Positions 46,898 to 56,131 are shown, numbered from the stretch's first letter. The stretch: DNA of 64,000 nucleotides from Peptostreptococcus russellii (GCF_003012055.1 NZ_JYGE01000001.1:1-64000), one strand, 5' to 3'. Notes: generated by a model from the letters alone, not told the origin. Numbers and translations: made by a program.

Positions 46898-47131
46898 ATG
46901 AAAACATTAAAAGAAGCAGAAGTAGGTAAATACTACCTAGTCAAGAAAATACACGGTGAAGGACCTTTGAGAAGAAGAATAATGGATATGGGAATAACAA
47001 AGAGAGCTGAGTTATATGTAAGAAAAGTTGCACCTTTGGGAGATCCAGTGCAAATAGCAGTAAGAGGTTATGAATTAAGTCTTAGAAAAGAAGATTCTTC
47101 TTGTGTTGAAATAGAAGAAATAGCAAAGTAG
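46898..47131 (+). CDS. feoA: FeoA-family protein (second copy)
   Basis: 77 residues from ATG 46898 (GGGGGA seven bases upstream; an in-frame ATG at 46883 lies before that site and is rejected). FeoA pattern: LRRRIMDMGITKRAELYVRKVAPLGDPVQIAVRGYELSLR. More typical of FeoA than the first copy. Under the Fur-like box and followed by feoB. Confidence 0.92.
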   Translation: MKTLKEAEVGKYYLVKKIHGEGPLRRRIMDMGITKRAELYVRKVAPLGDPVQIAVRGYELSLRKEDSSCVEIEEIAK

Positions 47132-47173
47132 ATAGTTTGTAGTTTGGGGAAAATAGCTACATTTTTTATAAAA

Positions 47174-47190
47174 ACTCATTGATAATGAGT
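47174..47190. promoter_or_regulatory. Inverted repeat between feoA2 and feoB
   Basis: ACTCATT-GAT-AATGAGT, perfect 7-3-7 palindrome containing TTGATAATGA. Could be a second iron-regulator site or a small mRNA hairpin; about 90 bases before feoB. Confidence 0.45.
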
Positions 47191-47280
47191 TGCAATATTA
47201 TTTTTTGATTATTTAATTAAACTTAAATTTTAATTTTGAACTTATAAGATAAACAATTTGAATTTTGAAAGGGGAATAAA

Positions 47281-49428
47281 ATGAGTATTACAATTGCGTT
47301 GGCGGGAAATCCCAACTCTGGGAAATCCACATTATTTAACGCACTGACAGGATCAAATCAGTACGTTGGTAACTGGCCAGGAGTTACAGTAGAGAAAAAA
47401 AGTGGATTATATAAAAAGGATAAGGAAGTAAGCATTACTGACTTACCTGGTATATATTCTTTATCTCCATACACATTAGAGGAGGTAGTTAGTAGAGAGT
47501 ATCTAATAAATGAAAAACCTGATGTTATTGTCAATGTTATCGATGCATCTAACATAGAAAGAAATTTATATCTGACTACTCAATTATCTGAGATAGGAAT
47601 ACCTATGATATTGGCTCTTAATATGATGGATTTAGTAGAGAAAAATGGAGATAAAATTGATACTAAAATTTTGAGCAAAAAGCTGGGATATCCAGTAATA
47701 GAAATATCGGCTCTTAAAAATAAGAACATAGACGGTGTAATAGATTTAGCAAAGAAGGTCTCTGCTAAAGAACACAAGCATATTACTTCTTTTGACCCTG
47801 AAGTTGAAAAAGTAATTAGTGATATTGAAAGTTGTATTGAGCATACTTGTGAGAAACAGTATAAAAGATGGTATGCAGTAAAGCTTTTTGAAGAAGATGA
47901 AAAGGCAACAAAAAATTTAGACCTATCTATAGCGGATAAAAATAAATTAAAGAATATCATAGAAAAAGCAGAAGAGCATTTTGATGATGATGGAGAAGGT
48001 ATTATAACAGATTCTAGGTATGATTATATTTCCGAAATTGTTAAAAGTGCAGTTAAAAAGGGAAGAGTTGGACTCACAACTAGTGATAAGATAGATAGAG
48101 TGGTAACTAATAGATGGCTTGCCCTTCCTGTGTTTGCAGCAGTAATATTTTTAATATATTATGTATCTGTAAGTATAGTTGGAGGTGGAGTAACTGACTG
48201 GGTAAATGATATATTCTTTGGAGAAATAGTAAGTGGAAACATAGAAAACTTCTTAGTTGGAGCCAATGTTGCACCGTGGCTAACTAGCTTGATAGTAGAC
48301 GGTATTATTGGTGGTGTTGGTGGAGTATTAGGATTTGTTCCTATTATAGCAACACTGTATTTATTCTTAGCAATTTTGGAAGATATTGGCTATATGTCGA
48401 GAATAGCTTTCATTCTTGATAGAGTTTTTCGTAAGTTTGGTCTTTCAGGGAAATCTTTCATACCAATTCTTATAGGTACTGGTTGCTCAGTTCCAGGAAT
48501 TATGGCAACTAGAACAATAGAAAATGAAAATGATAGAAAAATGACTATAATGGTAGCTTCATTTATGCCATGTGGGGCAAAAACTGAAATAATAGCACTA
48601 TTTGCAGCTTCAATATTTGCAGGTGCAAAGGGATGGTGGTTTGCTCCAGTTTGTTACTTTGTAGGTATATTGGCAGTAGTAGTATCAGGAATGATGCTAA
48701 AGAAGACAAAGAGATTTGCAGGAGAACCAGCACCATTTGTAATGGAGCTTCCAGAATATCATATGCCAACAGCAGCAAATGTATTAAAAACTACTTGGGA
48801 TAGAATAAAGGCATTTGTTATAAAGGCGGGTACAGTAATACTATTGGCAACAGTAGTTATATGGTTCTTACAAAATATTTCTACTAGCTTTGAATTTGTT
48901 GAATTCTCAGGAAAGAGCCATTCAATATTGGAGGCTATAGGTAGAACTTTGGCACCGGTATTTGCACCTTTAGGATTTGGACATTGGGCAGCAACAGTAG
49001 CGACTATATGTGGTCTAGTAGCAAAGGAAGTAGTAGTATCTACTTTTGGTGTTGTAGCAGGACTTGGCGAAGTAGCTGGTGATGATCCAGGAATGATTAA
49101 TTATGCAGCGACAGTATTTACATCTGTATCAGCTCTTAGCTTTATGATATTCAATCAGCTGTGTGTACCTTGTTTTGCAGCAATAGGAGCCATCAGAGGA
49201 GAAATGAGAGATGCAAAATGGACTTGGTTTGCAGTTATTTACCAACTTGTATTTGCATATGCAGTAGCACTTATGGTATTCCAGTTTGGAAATGTCTTAG
49301 TATTAAAAAATCCTGTAACAGGATGGACATATGTAGCATTAGCAGTCTTGGCAATTATTCTTTATATGATGTTTAGAAAGCCAAGCGTCGGTAACACCCA
49401 TTCAGAAAGAGCTGTAACAGAAAGTTAG
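47281..49428 (+). CDS. feoB: Ferrous iron transport protein B
   Basis: GTP-gated iron(II) importer in the cytoplasmic membrane. 715 residues: N-terminal G domain with G1 GNPNSGKSTLFN at 9-20, G3 DLPGIYSLSPYT at about 59 and G4 NMMD near 117; then a helical regulatory domain and about eight membrane helices with the Gate motifs GTGCSVPGIMATRTI and LCVPCFAAIGAI, each with a conserved Cys. AAAGGGG ribosome site. Flanked by feoA genes and a FeoB-associated Cys-rich protein. Confidence 0.97.
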   Translation: MSITIALAGNPNSGKSTLFNALTGSNQYVGNWPGVTVEKKSGLYKKDKEVSITDLPGIYSLSPYTLEEVVSREYLINEKPDVIVNVIDASNIERNLYLTTQLSEIGIPMILALNMMDLVEKNGDKIDTKILSKKLGYPVIEISALKNKNIDGVIDLAKKVSAKEHKHITSFDPEVEKVISDIESCIEHTCEKQYKRWYAVKLFEEDEKATKNLDLSIADKNKLKNIIEKAEEHFDDDGEGIITDSRYDYISEIVKSAVKKGRVGLTTSDKIDRVVTNRWLALPVFAAVIFLIYYVSVSIVGGGVTDWVNDIFFGEIVSGNIENFLVGANVAPWLTSLIVDGIIGGVGGVLGFVPIIATLYLFLAILEDIGYMSRIAFILDRVFRKFGLSGKSFIPILIGTGCSVPGIMATRTIENENDRKMTIMVASFMPCGAKTEIIALFAASIFAGAKGWWFAPVCYFVGILAVVVSGMMLKKTKRFAGEPAPFVMELPEYHMPTAANVLKTTWDRIKAFVIKAGTVILLATVVIWFLQNISTSFEFVEFSGKSHSILEAIGRTLAPVFAPLGFGHWAATVATICGLVAKEVVVSTFGVVAGLGEVAGDDPGMINYAATVFTSVSALSFMIFNQLCVPCFAAIGAIRGEMRDAKWTWFAVIYQLVFAYAVALMVFQFGNVLVLKNPVTGWTYVALAVLAIILYMMFRKPSVGNTHSERAVTES

Positions 49429-49558
49429 AGAAAGCTTTAAATTAAAAAAATATTGGGTATATAATAATAGTATAGGGTTATACTTATATAGATACTCAAG
49501 AAAAATTTCACATATAAATATTGTGAGAGTAGATATTTAGTTGAAAGGGGTTGAAGTT

Positions 49559-49738
49559 ATGAATGCATCAACTATTGCAGTACTTCTAGTTGTTACGGGA
49601 GTTGTAGCATTTGCAGTTAGAAGAGTTAGAAAAAATGGAGGTTGTAACTGTGGTTCAGATTGCAGCTCTTGCCATTCTTGCCCTTCAAGTAAAATTGATT
49701 TAAATAAAGACTTAAAAAAGATAGATTTAAACAGATAA
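49559..49738 (+). CDS. FeoB-associated Cys-rich membrane protein
   Basis: A 59-residue protein: one N-terminal membrane helix (ASTIAVLLVVTGVVAFAVRRV) and then CNCGSDCSSCHSC, six cysteines. It matches the small FeoB-associated family (PF12669) that follows feoB in many Firmicutes; role unknown, perhaps iron hand-over. Start is ATG 49559 behind AAAGGGG; the TTG at 49541 precedes that site. Confidence 0.9.
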   Translation: MNASTIAVLLVVTGVVAFAVRRVRKNGGCNCGSDCSSCHSCPSSKIDLNKDLKKIDLNR

Positions 49739-49742
49739 AAGA

Positions 49743-49779
49743 AAAGGACAGGACCTAATTTTAGGGCTTGTCCTTTTTA
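49743..49779 (+). terminator. feo operon terminator
   Basis: AAAGGACAGGACCTAA / TTAGGGCTTGTCCTTT, sixteen positions with one mismatch, plus T's. Confidence 0.94.
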
Positions 49780-49787
49780 ATTTACTA

Positions 49788-49816
49788 TTGACATAAAGTA
49801 TCAAAGGTGATAATCT
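49788..49816 (+). promoter_or_regulatory. pyr operon promoter
   Basis: TTGACA 49788-49793, 17-base spacer, TAATCT 49811-49816, giving a leader of about 70 nt. Confidence 0.82.
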
Positions 49817-49861
49817 CTTTAGGAAAGACATTTATATATTTAAGATTTATTTACACTTTAA

Positions 49862-49882
49862 TTGGGTCCTGTGAGGCCAAAA
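49862..49882 (+). promoter_or_regulatory. PyrR-binding-loop-like hairpin in the pyrB leader
   Basis: TTGGGTCCTGTGAGGCCAA folds as TTGG/CCAA with a bulged G, TC/GG and the loop CTGTGA, the shape and near-sequence of PyrR-binding RNA (consensus GUCC-nGnGAGGCn as I recall). It ends two bases before the pyrB Shine-Dalgarno AAGGAGG, and no terminator is present, so PyrR would act on translation rather than attenuation. pyrR is not in the window. Confidence 0.7.
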
Positions 49883-49892
49883 AGGAGGAAAT

Positions 49893-50804
49893 ATGTTAAA
49901 AGGCAGACATCTAGTAAAGCCAGATGACTTTACTGTAGAAGAAATAAGTTCAATTTTAAAATTGGGCATGCAGATAAAATCTAATCCAGAAAGATACATC
50001 AATGTATGTGAGGGGAAATTACTTGCAACATTGTTCTATGAACCGTCTACAAGAACTAGACTGAGTTTTGAGTCAGCTATGAATAGACTCGGAGGAAGAA
50101 TTATAGGATTTTCTGATCCAACAGCTTCTTCAACATCTAAGGGAGAATCCTTGGAAGATACTATTACAACAGTATCTCAGTATGTAGACATAATCGCAAT
50201 GAGACATCCATTATCAGGAGTAGCAAATCATGCATCAGCAATTTGTAAAAAACCATTTATAAATGCAGGTGACGGAAACAATCAACATCCAACACAGACT
50301 CTTACAGACTTACTTACAATAAAGGCTAATAGGGGCTCTTTAGATAACCTAAAAATAGGTATGTGTGGTGATTTAAAGTATGGCAGAACTGTACATTCAT
50401 TAGCAAAGGCAATGTCAAGATATAAAAATATTGAATTTGTATTTATATCACCGGAAGAATTAAATATGCCAGAATTTGTAAAAGAAGAAATTAAAGATAC
50501 AAAATATTCAGAAACAACTTGTCTAGAAGATGCTATTGTTGATTTGGATATACTATATATGACTAGAGTTCAAAAGGAAAGATTTGATGATCCTGATGAA
50601 TATGAAAGATTAAAAGATGTATATAGACTTGATACTGAAAAAATGTCCTTAGCAAGAGAAGATATGTTGGTACTTCATCCACTACCAAGAGTAAATGAAA
50701 TATCTGTAGAGGTGGATAAGGATCCTAGAGCAAAGTATTTTGAACAGGCTCAGTATGGAATGTATGTAAGAATGGCTTTGATAATGAAATTATTGGGATT
50801 ATAA
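49893..50804 (+). CDS. pyrB: Aspartate carbamoyltransferase catalytic subunit
   Basis: Condenses carbamoyl phosphate and aspartate, second step of UMP synthesis. 303 residues with the carbamoyl-phosphate loop [12 protein letters not shown] near 51-62, [15 protein letters not shown] near 129 and HPLPRVNEI near 267. No regulatory pyrI follows, so it lacks that type of feedback. Twelve bases before pyrK. Confidence 0.96.
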   Translation: MLKGRHLVKPDDFTVEEISSILKLGMQIKSNPERYINVCEGKLLATLFYEPSTRTRLSFESAMNRLGGRIIGFSDPTASSTSKGESLEDTITTVSQYVDIIAMRHPLSGVANHASAICKKPFINAGDGNNQHPTQTLTDLLTIKANRGSLDNLKIGMCGDLKYGRTVHSLAKAMSRYKNIEFVFISPEELNMPEFVKEEIKDTKYSETTCLEDAIVDLDILYMTRVQKERFDDPDEYERLKDVYRLDTEKMSLAREDMLVLHPLPRVNEISVEVDKDPRAKYFEQAQYGMYVRMALIMKLLGL

Positions 50805-50815
50805 GGTGGTGCAAA

Positions 50816-51505
50816 ATGGATTATAAAGTAATAGAAAATAGATATGTAGGCGAAGATATGTATTACATCAAGATTGCAGGAGATTTTGATGCTAAGATGG
50901 GGCAGTTTTTTATGCTAAGAGCTTGGGATAACTACCCTTTGCTGTCTAGACCTATCAGTATATATAATATAGAAGAAGATGGAATAAGCTTTCTTTACAA
51001 AGTAGTAGGAGAAGGTACTAAAATTCTGTCAAAATTAGATAAAGATGATGATATAAACTTACAGGGACCATATGGAAACGGATATGAAAAGGTAAAAGGA
51101 AGAGTAGCCCTAGTAGGTGGTGGAGTAGGAATAGCACCTCTTTATATGGTCGCTCAAAACATAGAAAACTGTGACTGTTACCTAGGTTTTAGAGAAGAAG
51201 AGATTATGATAGAGGACTTTGAGAAAGTATGTAAAAATGTATACACAACAGTAGGAGATAAATTTATTACAGATATAATCAATCCAAAAGATTATGATTA
51301 TATACTTACTTGTGGACCGACTCCTATGATGAAAAAGATAGTAGATATGACCAAGGGCACTGATACAAAGATTCAAGTATCTTTGGAAAATCGTATGGCT
51401 TGTGGGCTAGGAGCTTGCCTTGTGTGTACTTGCAAGACAAAGTCAGGAAATAAAAAAACTTGTAAAGATGGGCCAGTATTTTGGGGAGAGGATGTGATAT
51501 TATAA
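50816..51505 (+). CDS. pyrK: Dihydroorotate dehydrogenase electron-transfer subunit
   Basis: Iron-sulphur flavoprotein (229 residues) passing electrons from dihydroorotate to NAD in the PyrDK complex. FAD motif RPISIYNIE near 40, NAD-binding GGGVGIAPL near 101, and the C-terminal [2Fe-2S] cysteines in [11 protein letters not shown] plus a later Cys. Overlaps pyrD by one base. Confidence 0.94.
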   Translation: MDYKVIENRYVGEDMYYIKIAGDFDAKMGQFFMLRAWDNYPLLSRPISIYNIEEDGISFLYKVVGEGTKILSKLDKDDDINLQGPYGNGYEKVKGRVALVGGGVGIAPLYMVAQNIENCDCYLGFREEEIMIEDFEKVCKNVYTTVGDKFITDIINPKDYDYILTCGPTPMMKKIVDMTKGTDTKIQVSLENRMACGLGACLVCTCKTKSGNKKTCKDGPVFWGEDVIL

Positions 51506-52407
51506 TGGCAGATTTAAGAGTGAATTTATGTGGAATGAATCTAAAAAATCCTATTATAATGGCATCTGGAACATTTGGATTTGGAAAAGAATATGGAGAA
51601 ATATATGATATAAGTGTCTTGGGTGGAATAAGCTCAAAGGGGCTAACATATGTTCCAAAGGCTGGAAATGATGGACTAAGAGTATATGAAACAGCATCAG
51701 GTATGATGAATAGTGTAGGACTAGAAAATCCAGGCGTTCAAGGCTTTATTGATCAGGAACTTCCAAGTTTTTCAAAACTCGACCTTTGCAGAATAGTAAA
51801 TTTAGGTGGATCTTGTGAAGATGATTATGTAGAGGGTGCAAAGTTACTTGATGACAAGGATTTTGATATTATAGAATTAAATATATCTTGTCCGAATGTA
51901 AAACATGGCGGTATGGCTTTTGGAATAAAATCAGAAGTAGCTAGAGATGTTGTTAGATCAGTTAGAAAGGCTACGAAAAAACCTTTGATAGTAAAGTTAT
52001 CACCAAATGCAGAAGATATAGTGGAAATGGCAAAAGTATGTGAAGAAGAGGGTGCTGATGGAATATCTCTTGTAAATACTTTCAAGGCAATGGCTATAGA
52101 TATAAAAAATAAAAAACCAGTGTTTGACAATGTTACAGCTGGTCTTTCAGGCCCTGCAATCAAGCCTATAGCACTTAGAATGGTATATGAAGTATGTAAG
52201 GCTGTAAGTATACCTGTAGTAGGTATGGGAGGCATTATGAATGCAGGAGATGTTATAGAATTTATAATGGCAGGTGCGACTTGCGTACAGATAGGAACTG
52301 CAAACTTTACAGATCCTAAGATAGGTGAAAAGATAATAGCAGATTTAAATAAATATATGGAAGAAAATAATATTAAAAGTTTAGATGAAATACGAGGAAT
52401 AATATAA
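51505..52407 (+). CDS. pyrD: Dihydroorotate dehydrogenase, class 1B catalytic subunit
   Basis: FMN enzyme oxidising dihydroorotate. From ATG 51505 (overlapping the pyrK stop by one base) it is 300 residues: [16 protein letters not shown] near 18, [13 protein letters not shown] near 125 with the class-1 active Cys, and [19 protein letters not shown] near 242. An upstream in-frame TTG at 51481 lies within pyrK and is not needed. The presence of pyrK marks class 1B (NAD-linked). Confidence 0.95.
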   Translation: MADLRVNLCGMNLKNPIIMASGTFGFGKEYGEIYDISVLGGISSKGLTYVPKAGNDGLRVYETASGMMNSVGLENPGVQGFIDQELPSFSKLDLCRIVNLGGSCEDDYVEGAKLLDDKDFDIIELNISCPNVKHGGMAFGIKSEVARDVVRSVRKATKKPLIVKLSPNAEDIVEMAKVCEEEGADGISLVNTFKAMAIDIKNKKPVFDNVTAGLSGPAIKPIALRMVYEVCKAVSIPVVGMGGIMNAGDVIEFIMAGATCVQIGTANFTDPKIGEKIIADLNKYMEENNIKSLDEIRGII

Positions 52408-52680
52408 AATATTGAGATTTTAAGGTAAATTTCAAAGTTGAGTATAGATTAAAGAGATAAATGTAAGAATAAGATTAAAATTGAAGACTCGATACTATAA
52501 TATCAAGTAGAGAATATATCGAGAAAATTATAGAAAAGTTACTCAAATCATTAACAAAGAGTATATGAGCGAATTATAGAAAGCTTCTTAAAGCTATTAA
52601 ACAAAGATACTAAGAAATAATCTATAAAAGAGTAAATAAAAATCGAAGTAAAAAATAAAGAAAATTTTAGAAAACACATA
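52408..52680. other. Spacer between pyrD and pyrE with degenerate repeat
   Basis: About 290 AT-rich bases. Two diverged copies of a 45-bp unit (ATTATAGAAAnnnT...ATTAAACAAAGA) occupy about 52521-52611. No terminator seen, so pyrE may still be cotranscribed. Confidence 0.5.
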
Positions 52681-52698
52681 AAAACGGAGGATGGAAAT

Positions 52699-53271
52699 AT
52701 GAATAATATAAATGTAGTTGAAATATTAAAGGAATGTGATGCACTATTAGAAGGACACTTTTTATTATCTTCAGGAATGCATTCAAATAGATATATACAG
52801 TGTGCAAAAGTTTTAAGGTTTCCAGATCAAGCAGAAAAGGTATTGAGTGTTGTTGTAGATAAAATAAAAAATCTGGATATAGATTTAGTAGTTGGGCCTG
52901 CAATGGGCGGGGTGGTAGTATCTTATGAACTAGGTAGACAACTTGGAAAAGAGGCAATATTTACCGAGAGAAAAGACAATGAAATGCAGCTGAGAAGAGG
53001 ATTTGAAGTAAAGCCTGGAGATAAAATAATAATAGCAGAAGATGTTGTAACTACAGGCAAATCAACTAAGGAAACAAAGAGAGTTCTAGAAGCTATGGGC
53101 GGAGTTGTAGTAGGTGTAGCTTGCATAGCAAACAGAACAAAAGACGATATAGGTATGCCGATATATAGTGCAATTGACTTAGATATACAGGTATATGATC
53201 CAAAAGATTGCCCTTTATGCAAAGAAGGAAAGATTGATGTAATAAAGCCTGGAAGTAGAGAATTTAAGTAG
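52699..53271 (+). CDS. pyrE: Orotate phosphoribosyltransferase
   Basis: Joins orotate to PRPP to give OMP. 190 residues, with the PRPP loop [16 protein letters not shown] near 110-125 and [14 protein letters not shown] near 89; this is the Thermus/archaeal-like PyrE form, with a C-terminal DCPLCKEG cysteine pair. CGGAGG ribosome site. Last gene of the pyr region; pyrF is not in the window. Confidence 0.94.
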   Translation: MNNINVVEILKECDALLEGHFLLSSGMHSNRYIQCAKVLRFPDQAEKVLSVVVDKIKNLDIDLVVGPAMGGVVVSYELGRQLGKEAIFTERKDNEMQLRRGFEVKPGDKIIIAEDVVTTGKSTKETKRVLEAMGGVVVGVACIANRTKDDIGMPIYSAIDLDIQVYDPKDCPLCKEGKIDVIKPGSREFK

Positions 53272-53304
53272 TTAAAAGTAAAGTGATTATCTAAAGTTGA
53301 AAAT

Positions 53305-53443
53305 AATTAAATCATATAGAATAATTAAATCAAATAGAAAAATAAATCATAAAAAGAATTAAAGCAGATAGAAAAATAAATCATAAGAGATTTGAAGCAG
53401 ATAGAAAAAATAAGTCACAAAAAAGATTTAAAGCATATAAAGT
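53305..53443. repeat. Degenerate 33-36-bp tandem repeat, about four copies
   Basis: Units TRAAGCAGATAGAAAAATAAATCATAARAGATT recur four times with increasing divergence towards the ends. Same style as the other intergenic arrays in the window but with an unrelated sequence. Confidence 0.8.
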
Positions 53444-53447
53444 GTAT

Positions 53448-53481
53448 GAAAAAGACCAACTAAATAGTTTGGTCTTTTTCT
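53448..53481 (+). terminator. pyrE-region terminator
   Basis: GAAAAAGACCAA/TTGGTCTTTTTC, twelve pairs, with a T-run. Confidence 0.93.
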
Positions 53482-53605
53482 AATTATAGAGATTAATAAG
53501 TTTTTAAATTATAGTTTTGTTTATGAATTGACTGATTATTTATAGAATTAATGGCACTAATATGATAAACTATAAGTGATATATTGTTTTGATGGGGGGA
53601 TTTGT

Positions 53606-54619
53606 ATGTCTCGATTTAAGAAATTGCTTAACATAGTATATTACTTGATAGTAGTGATTTTTGTAATAACGTTTTTGCTATCTGTAAACAAGGTTAGTTG
53701 GTTTGTAGATATGGATTTGCAAAGTTATTTGTTGGACGATAGAGTAAAGCTAGGAATTACTGTTATAGGGTCAATTATTTTAGTGATTTTATCAGTGAAA
53801 ATAATTGTAACTATATTCAAAAAAAATGATGATAGATATCTTATATTATTTGAAAAAGGTGGAAATATAAGCATATCAGATACAGTTATAGAAAAAACAG
53901 TAATAAATACACTGAAAGAGTTCGAAGAAGTGATAGAGTGTACTGCTAAGGTTAAAATAAAAAATAAAAATAGTGGAGATTCAAAAGTAAAACTCAACAT
54001 AAAGTGTGGTCTTGATGAAGCAGTTTGTAGGGCCAAGGGTTATTATGACTTTGATGAAAAGTCAGAGAACTCTAATGAAAATATCTCTAAAAGCACTAAA
54101 AAAAGCAAAAAAAGTATTTCAAAAGAAGTTGGAAAAGATAATAATACAGAACTAGCAAGTGAAGTAAAAAAAGTTGAAAAAGAAGGTAATACAGAACTAG
54201 CAAGTGAAGTAAAAGAAATTGGAAAAGACGATAATACAGAACTAGCAAGTGAAGTAAAAGAAGTTGAAAAAGAAGATAAGACAGAGCTAGCAAGTGAAAT
54301 AAAAGAAGCTAGAGAGGTTATTTCAGAAGATAAAAAAGACAGTGAAATCTTGGGCTTAGAAAATAAGAAAGTTGAGCTATCAGAAAGTAATAAAAAAAGA
54401 ATATCAAGTATGGGAATTGATGATCTTTGCAATACCATACAGGTAAGGATACATAATTCTTTAGAAGACTTTTTGGCACAAAAGGTGGATAAAGTTAATA
54501 TAAAGTTTTATGATGTTGAAGTAAAGGAAAAAAAGATTGATTTGGAAAATTCCAAGCAAAATAATAAAGTTGGCCTAGCTAAAGATAATAAAAAGAATAA
54601 AAATAAGAGGGTAAATTAG
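53606..54619 (+). CDS. amaP: Alkaline-shock membrane anchor protein AmaP with repeat insertion
   Basis: 337 residues from ATG 53606 (GGGGGG eight bases upstream). Two N-terminal membrane helices (about 10-29 and 48-71) and an Asp23-like domain as in AmaP, the anchor that holds Asp23 at the membrane in staphylococci. The domain is split: after CGLDEAVCRAKGYYDF near 136 come about 115 charged residues including four 15-residue repeats NTELASEVKEVEKED (residues 180-239), and the final strands resume at SSMGIDDLCNTIQVRI near 267. Ordinary AmaP has about 180-200 residues. First gene of amaP-DUF2273-asp23. Confidence 0.85.
   Translation: MSRFKKLLNIVYYLIVVIFVITFLLSVNKVSWFVDMDLQSYLLDDRVKLGITVIGSIILVILSVKIIVTIFKKNDDRYLILFEKGGNISISDTVIEKTVINTLKEFEEVIECTAKVKIKNKNSGDSKVKLNIKCGLDEAVCRAKGYYDFDEKSENSNENISKSTKKSKKSISKEVGKDNNTELASEVKKVEKEGNTELASEVKEIGKDDNTELASEVKEVEKEDKTELASEIKEAREVISEDKKDSEILGLENKKVELSESNKKRISSMGIDDLCNTIQVRIHNSLEDFLAQKVDKVNIKFYDVEVKEKKIDLENSKQNNKVGLAKDNKKNKNKRVN
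54143..54322 (+). repeat. Four 45-bp in-frame repeats within amaP
   Basis: Units start at 54143, 54188, 54233 and 54278, encoding NTELASEVKKVEKEG, NTELASEVKEIGKDD, NTELASEVKEVEKED and KTELASEIKEAREVI. DNA identity is high for units 1-3, so repeat number may vary between strains. Confidence 0.95.
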
Positions 54620-54630
54620 GGGGTGCGCTA

Positions 54631-55224
54631 GTGATGGATGAAAATTACCATATTGCAGATGTGGATGATATAGAGGAAGAAACATCTTCAATAGGTGAAA
54701 TAAAAAGAAAAGAAAAACCTGTAATAAAAACAAAAATCATCTATGAAAACAGCGACAGCTCTGATGAAAAAAATGAAAGAAAAGATATGAATTCGGCTAG
54801 TATAAGCTATGAAGCGAGAGAGAAAGCTGGATATAAAGATTCATTTGATAAAAACAGATTTTATGAAGAGGACCACTCAAATTCAACAGAGGATGAAGAT
54901 AGAAGATTTAATAACGGATTTGAATCTAGTGGACATATAAAATATGATTTTGGTGAAGATGATTATAGGGAAGAAAAAAATTGTGGATCTAGTGAAAAGA
55001 TATTTGACGAAAAAGCAATAGTGAATTTATACAGAAAAAGACCAAATACTTTTAAGGGAACTATAATAGGAATAATATTAGCTTTATTAATTTTATGGAT
55101 AGGTTTTTTGAAAACACTACTGATATTTATTGTAGTATCACTTGCAAATATCATAGGTCAGTTTTTGGATGGAAACCCAAGGCTCTTATCTGTATTTGAT
55201 TCTATATCAAGGAAGTTTAGATAA
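54631..55224 (+). CDS. DUF2273-type small membrane protein with acidic N-terminal extension
   Basis: 197 residues. Only the last 60 (GTIIGIILALLILWIGFLK... then IIGQFLDG) form the DUF2273 hairpin of two membrane helices usually found alone in AmaP-Asp23 clusters. The first 130 residues are hydrophilic, rich in D/E/S/K/N and predicted disordered, an unusual extension. Starts are GTG 54631 (7 bases after AGGGGG) or ATG 54634 (10 bases). Twelve bases after amaP. Confidence 0.82.
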   Translation: MMDENYHIADVDDIEEETSSIGEIKRKEKPVIKTKIIYENSDSSDEKNERKDMNSASISYEAREKAGYKDSFDKNRFYEEDHSNSTEDEDRRFNNGFESSGHIKYDFGEDDYREEKNCGSSEKIFDEKAIVNLYRKRPNTFKGTIIGIILALLILWIGFLKTLLIFIVVSLANIIGQFLDGNPRLLSVFDSISRKFR

Positions 55225-55252
55225 GTAGAACTTTTAAAAGGAGGCATATATT

Positions 55253-55648
55253 ATGGAAAATAAGGATAAGAAAAGTTTGACAGATGGAAGTGCTGAAAAT
55301 CAACACAATAGTAAGTTGACTTTTGACGAACAGGTAATATCTAAGATTGTTTTAATGTCTATTAAGGAAATAGATGGTATTACTACAGCAAAGGGAAGTG
55401 GAGGAGCTTTCTTTGGAAGAAGTGGAAGCGCTGGAATTAATGTAGAAGTTGGAGAAATAGAAGTAGCAGTGGATCTTAGATTAATTCTTGAGTTCGGAAA
55501 AAATGCAAAGGAAATATATGAAGAATTGAAGTCATCTATAGAAGAACAAATCAATAGTATGACTGGATTAAAGGTAGTTGAAGTAAATGTTAAGGTAGAA
55601 GATGTTCTAAATAGCGAAGATTTTAAAGAATTAATAGAAAAAAATTAA
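55253..55648 (+). CDS. asp23: Asp23/Gls24 family envelope-stress protein
   Basis: 131 residues with the Asp23 domain: QVISKIVLMSIKEIDGITTAKGSG, then INVEVGEIEVAVDLRLILEFGKNAKEIYEEL and MTGLKVVEVNVKVEDV. Asp23 proteins form membrane-associated filaments tied to AmaP and respond to cell-envelope stress. AAGGAGG ribosome site. Directly followed by a decayed antiporter end. Confidence 0.94.
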   Translation: MENKDKKSLTDGSAENQHNSKLTFDEQVISKIVLMSIKEIDGITTAKGSGGAFFGRSGSAGINVEVGEIEVAVDLRLILEFGKNAKEIYEELKSSIEEQINSMTGLKVVEVNVKVEDVLNSEDFKELIEKN

Positions 55649-56070
55649 ATGAGATACTAACTGATTTTAGTCCGATATTGAGCTTTTCTATGATAGCAGT
55701 GATATTAAATCTAGGAGCACCACTAGACTTTCATCTAATATTTGGAGCAGGAATATTTACACTAGTTTATATAGTATCTAGAGGATTGGGAAAGTACTTT
55801 TCTGCTCGTTTTGGTGCAAAAATAACAAAATCGCCAAAAACAGTTCAAAAGTATCTTGGACTTACACTTTTACCACATTCAGGTGTATCTCTTGTATTTA
55901 CAGGTATAGCAGTAACAACACTTAGCAAGTCAGCCCCTGAAAGTGCTCAGATAATACAGGGTACAATAGCTGCGGCTGCAGTAATAAATGAGATAATAGC
56001 AGTAATAATGGCCAAAAAAGGATTCGAATGGGCAGGAGAATTTAACAAAATTGCAAGTTGGGAAGAATAG
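55649..56070 (+). pseudogene. 5'-truncated cation:proton antiporter remnant
   Basis: An open frame of up to about 140 residues whose sequence (SMIAVILNLGAPLDFHLI...LLPHSGVSLVFTGIA...IIQGTIAAAAVINEIIAVIMAKKGFEWAGE) looks like the last third of a Kef/CPA2-type Na+/H+ antiporter, normally about 400 residues. There is no ribosome site or good start (TTG 55678 only), and the frame is open back into asp23. The N-terminal helices with ion-binding residues are missing, so it cannot transport by itself. Left by deletion or insertion next to asp23. Confidence 0.75.
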
Positions 56071-56131
56071 TTCAGCTTGTTTTTACGCCTCTAAAATATA
56101 ATTCTTTGATAAGCTCTTAGAATAAATTTAT

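Larger units (their letters stand above)
53272..53590. other. Intergenic region before amaP
   Basis: Holds a degenerate tandem repeat (53305-53443), a terminator and then about 100 bases with the presumed amaP promoter; no gene. Confidence 0.55.

Noticed and set aside
54043-54438. Minus-strand open frame opposite the amaP repeats
   Set aside because: Serine/leucine-rich mirror of the charged plus-strand repeat, no ribosome site; an antisense shadow.
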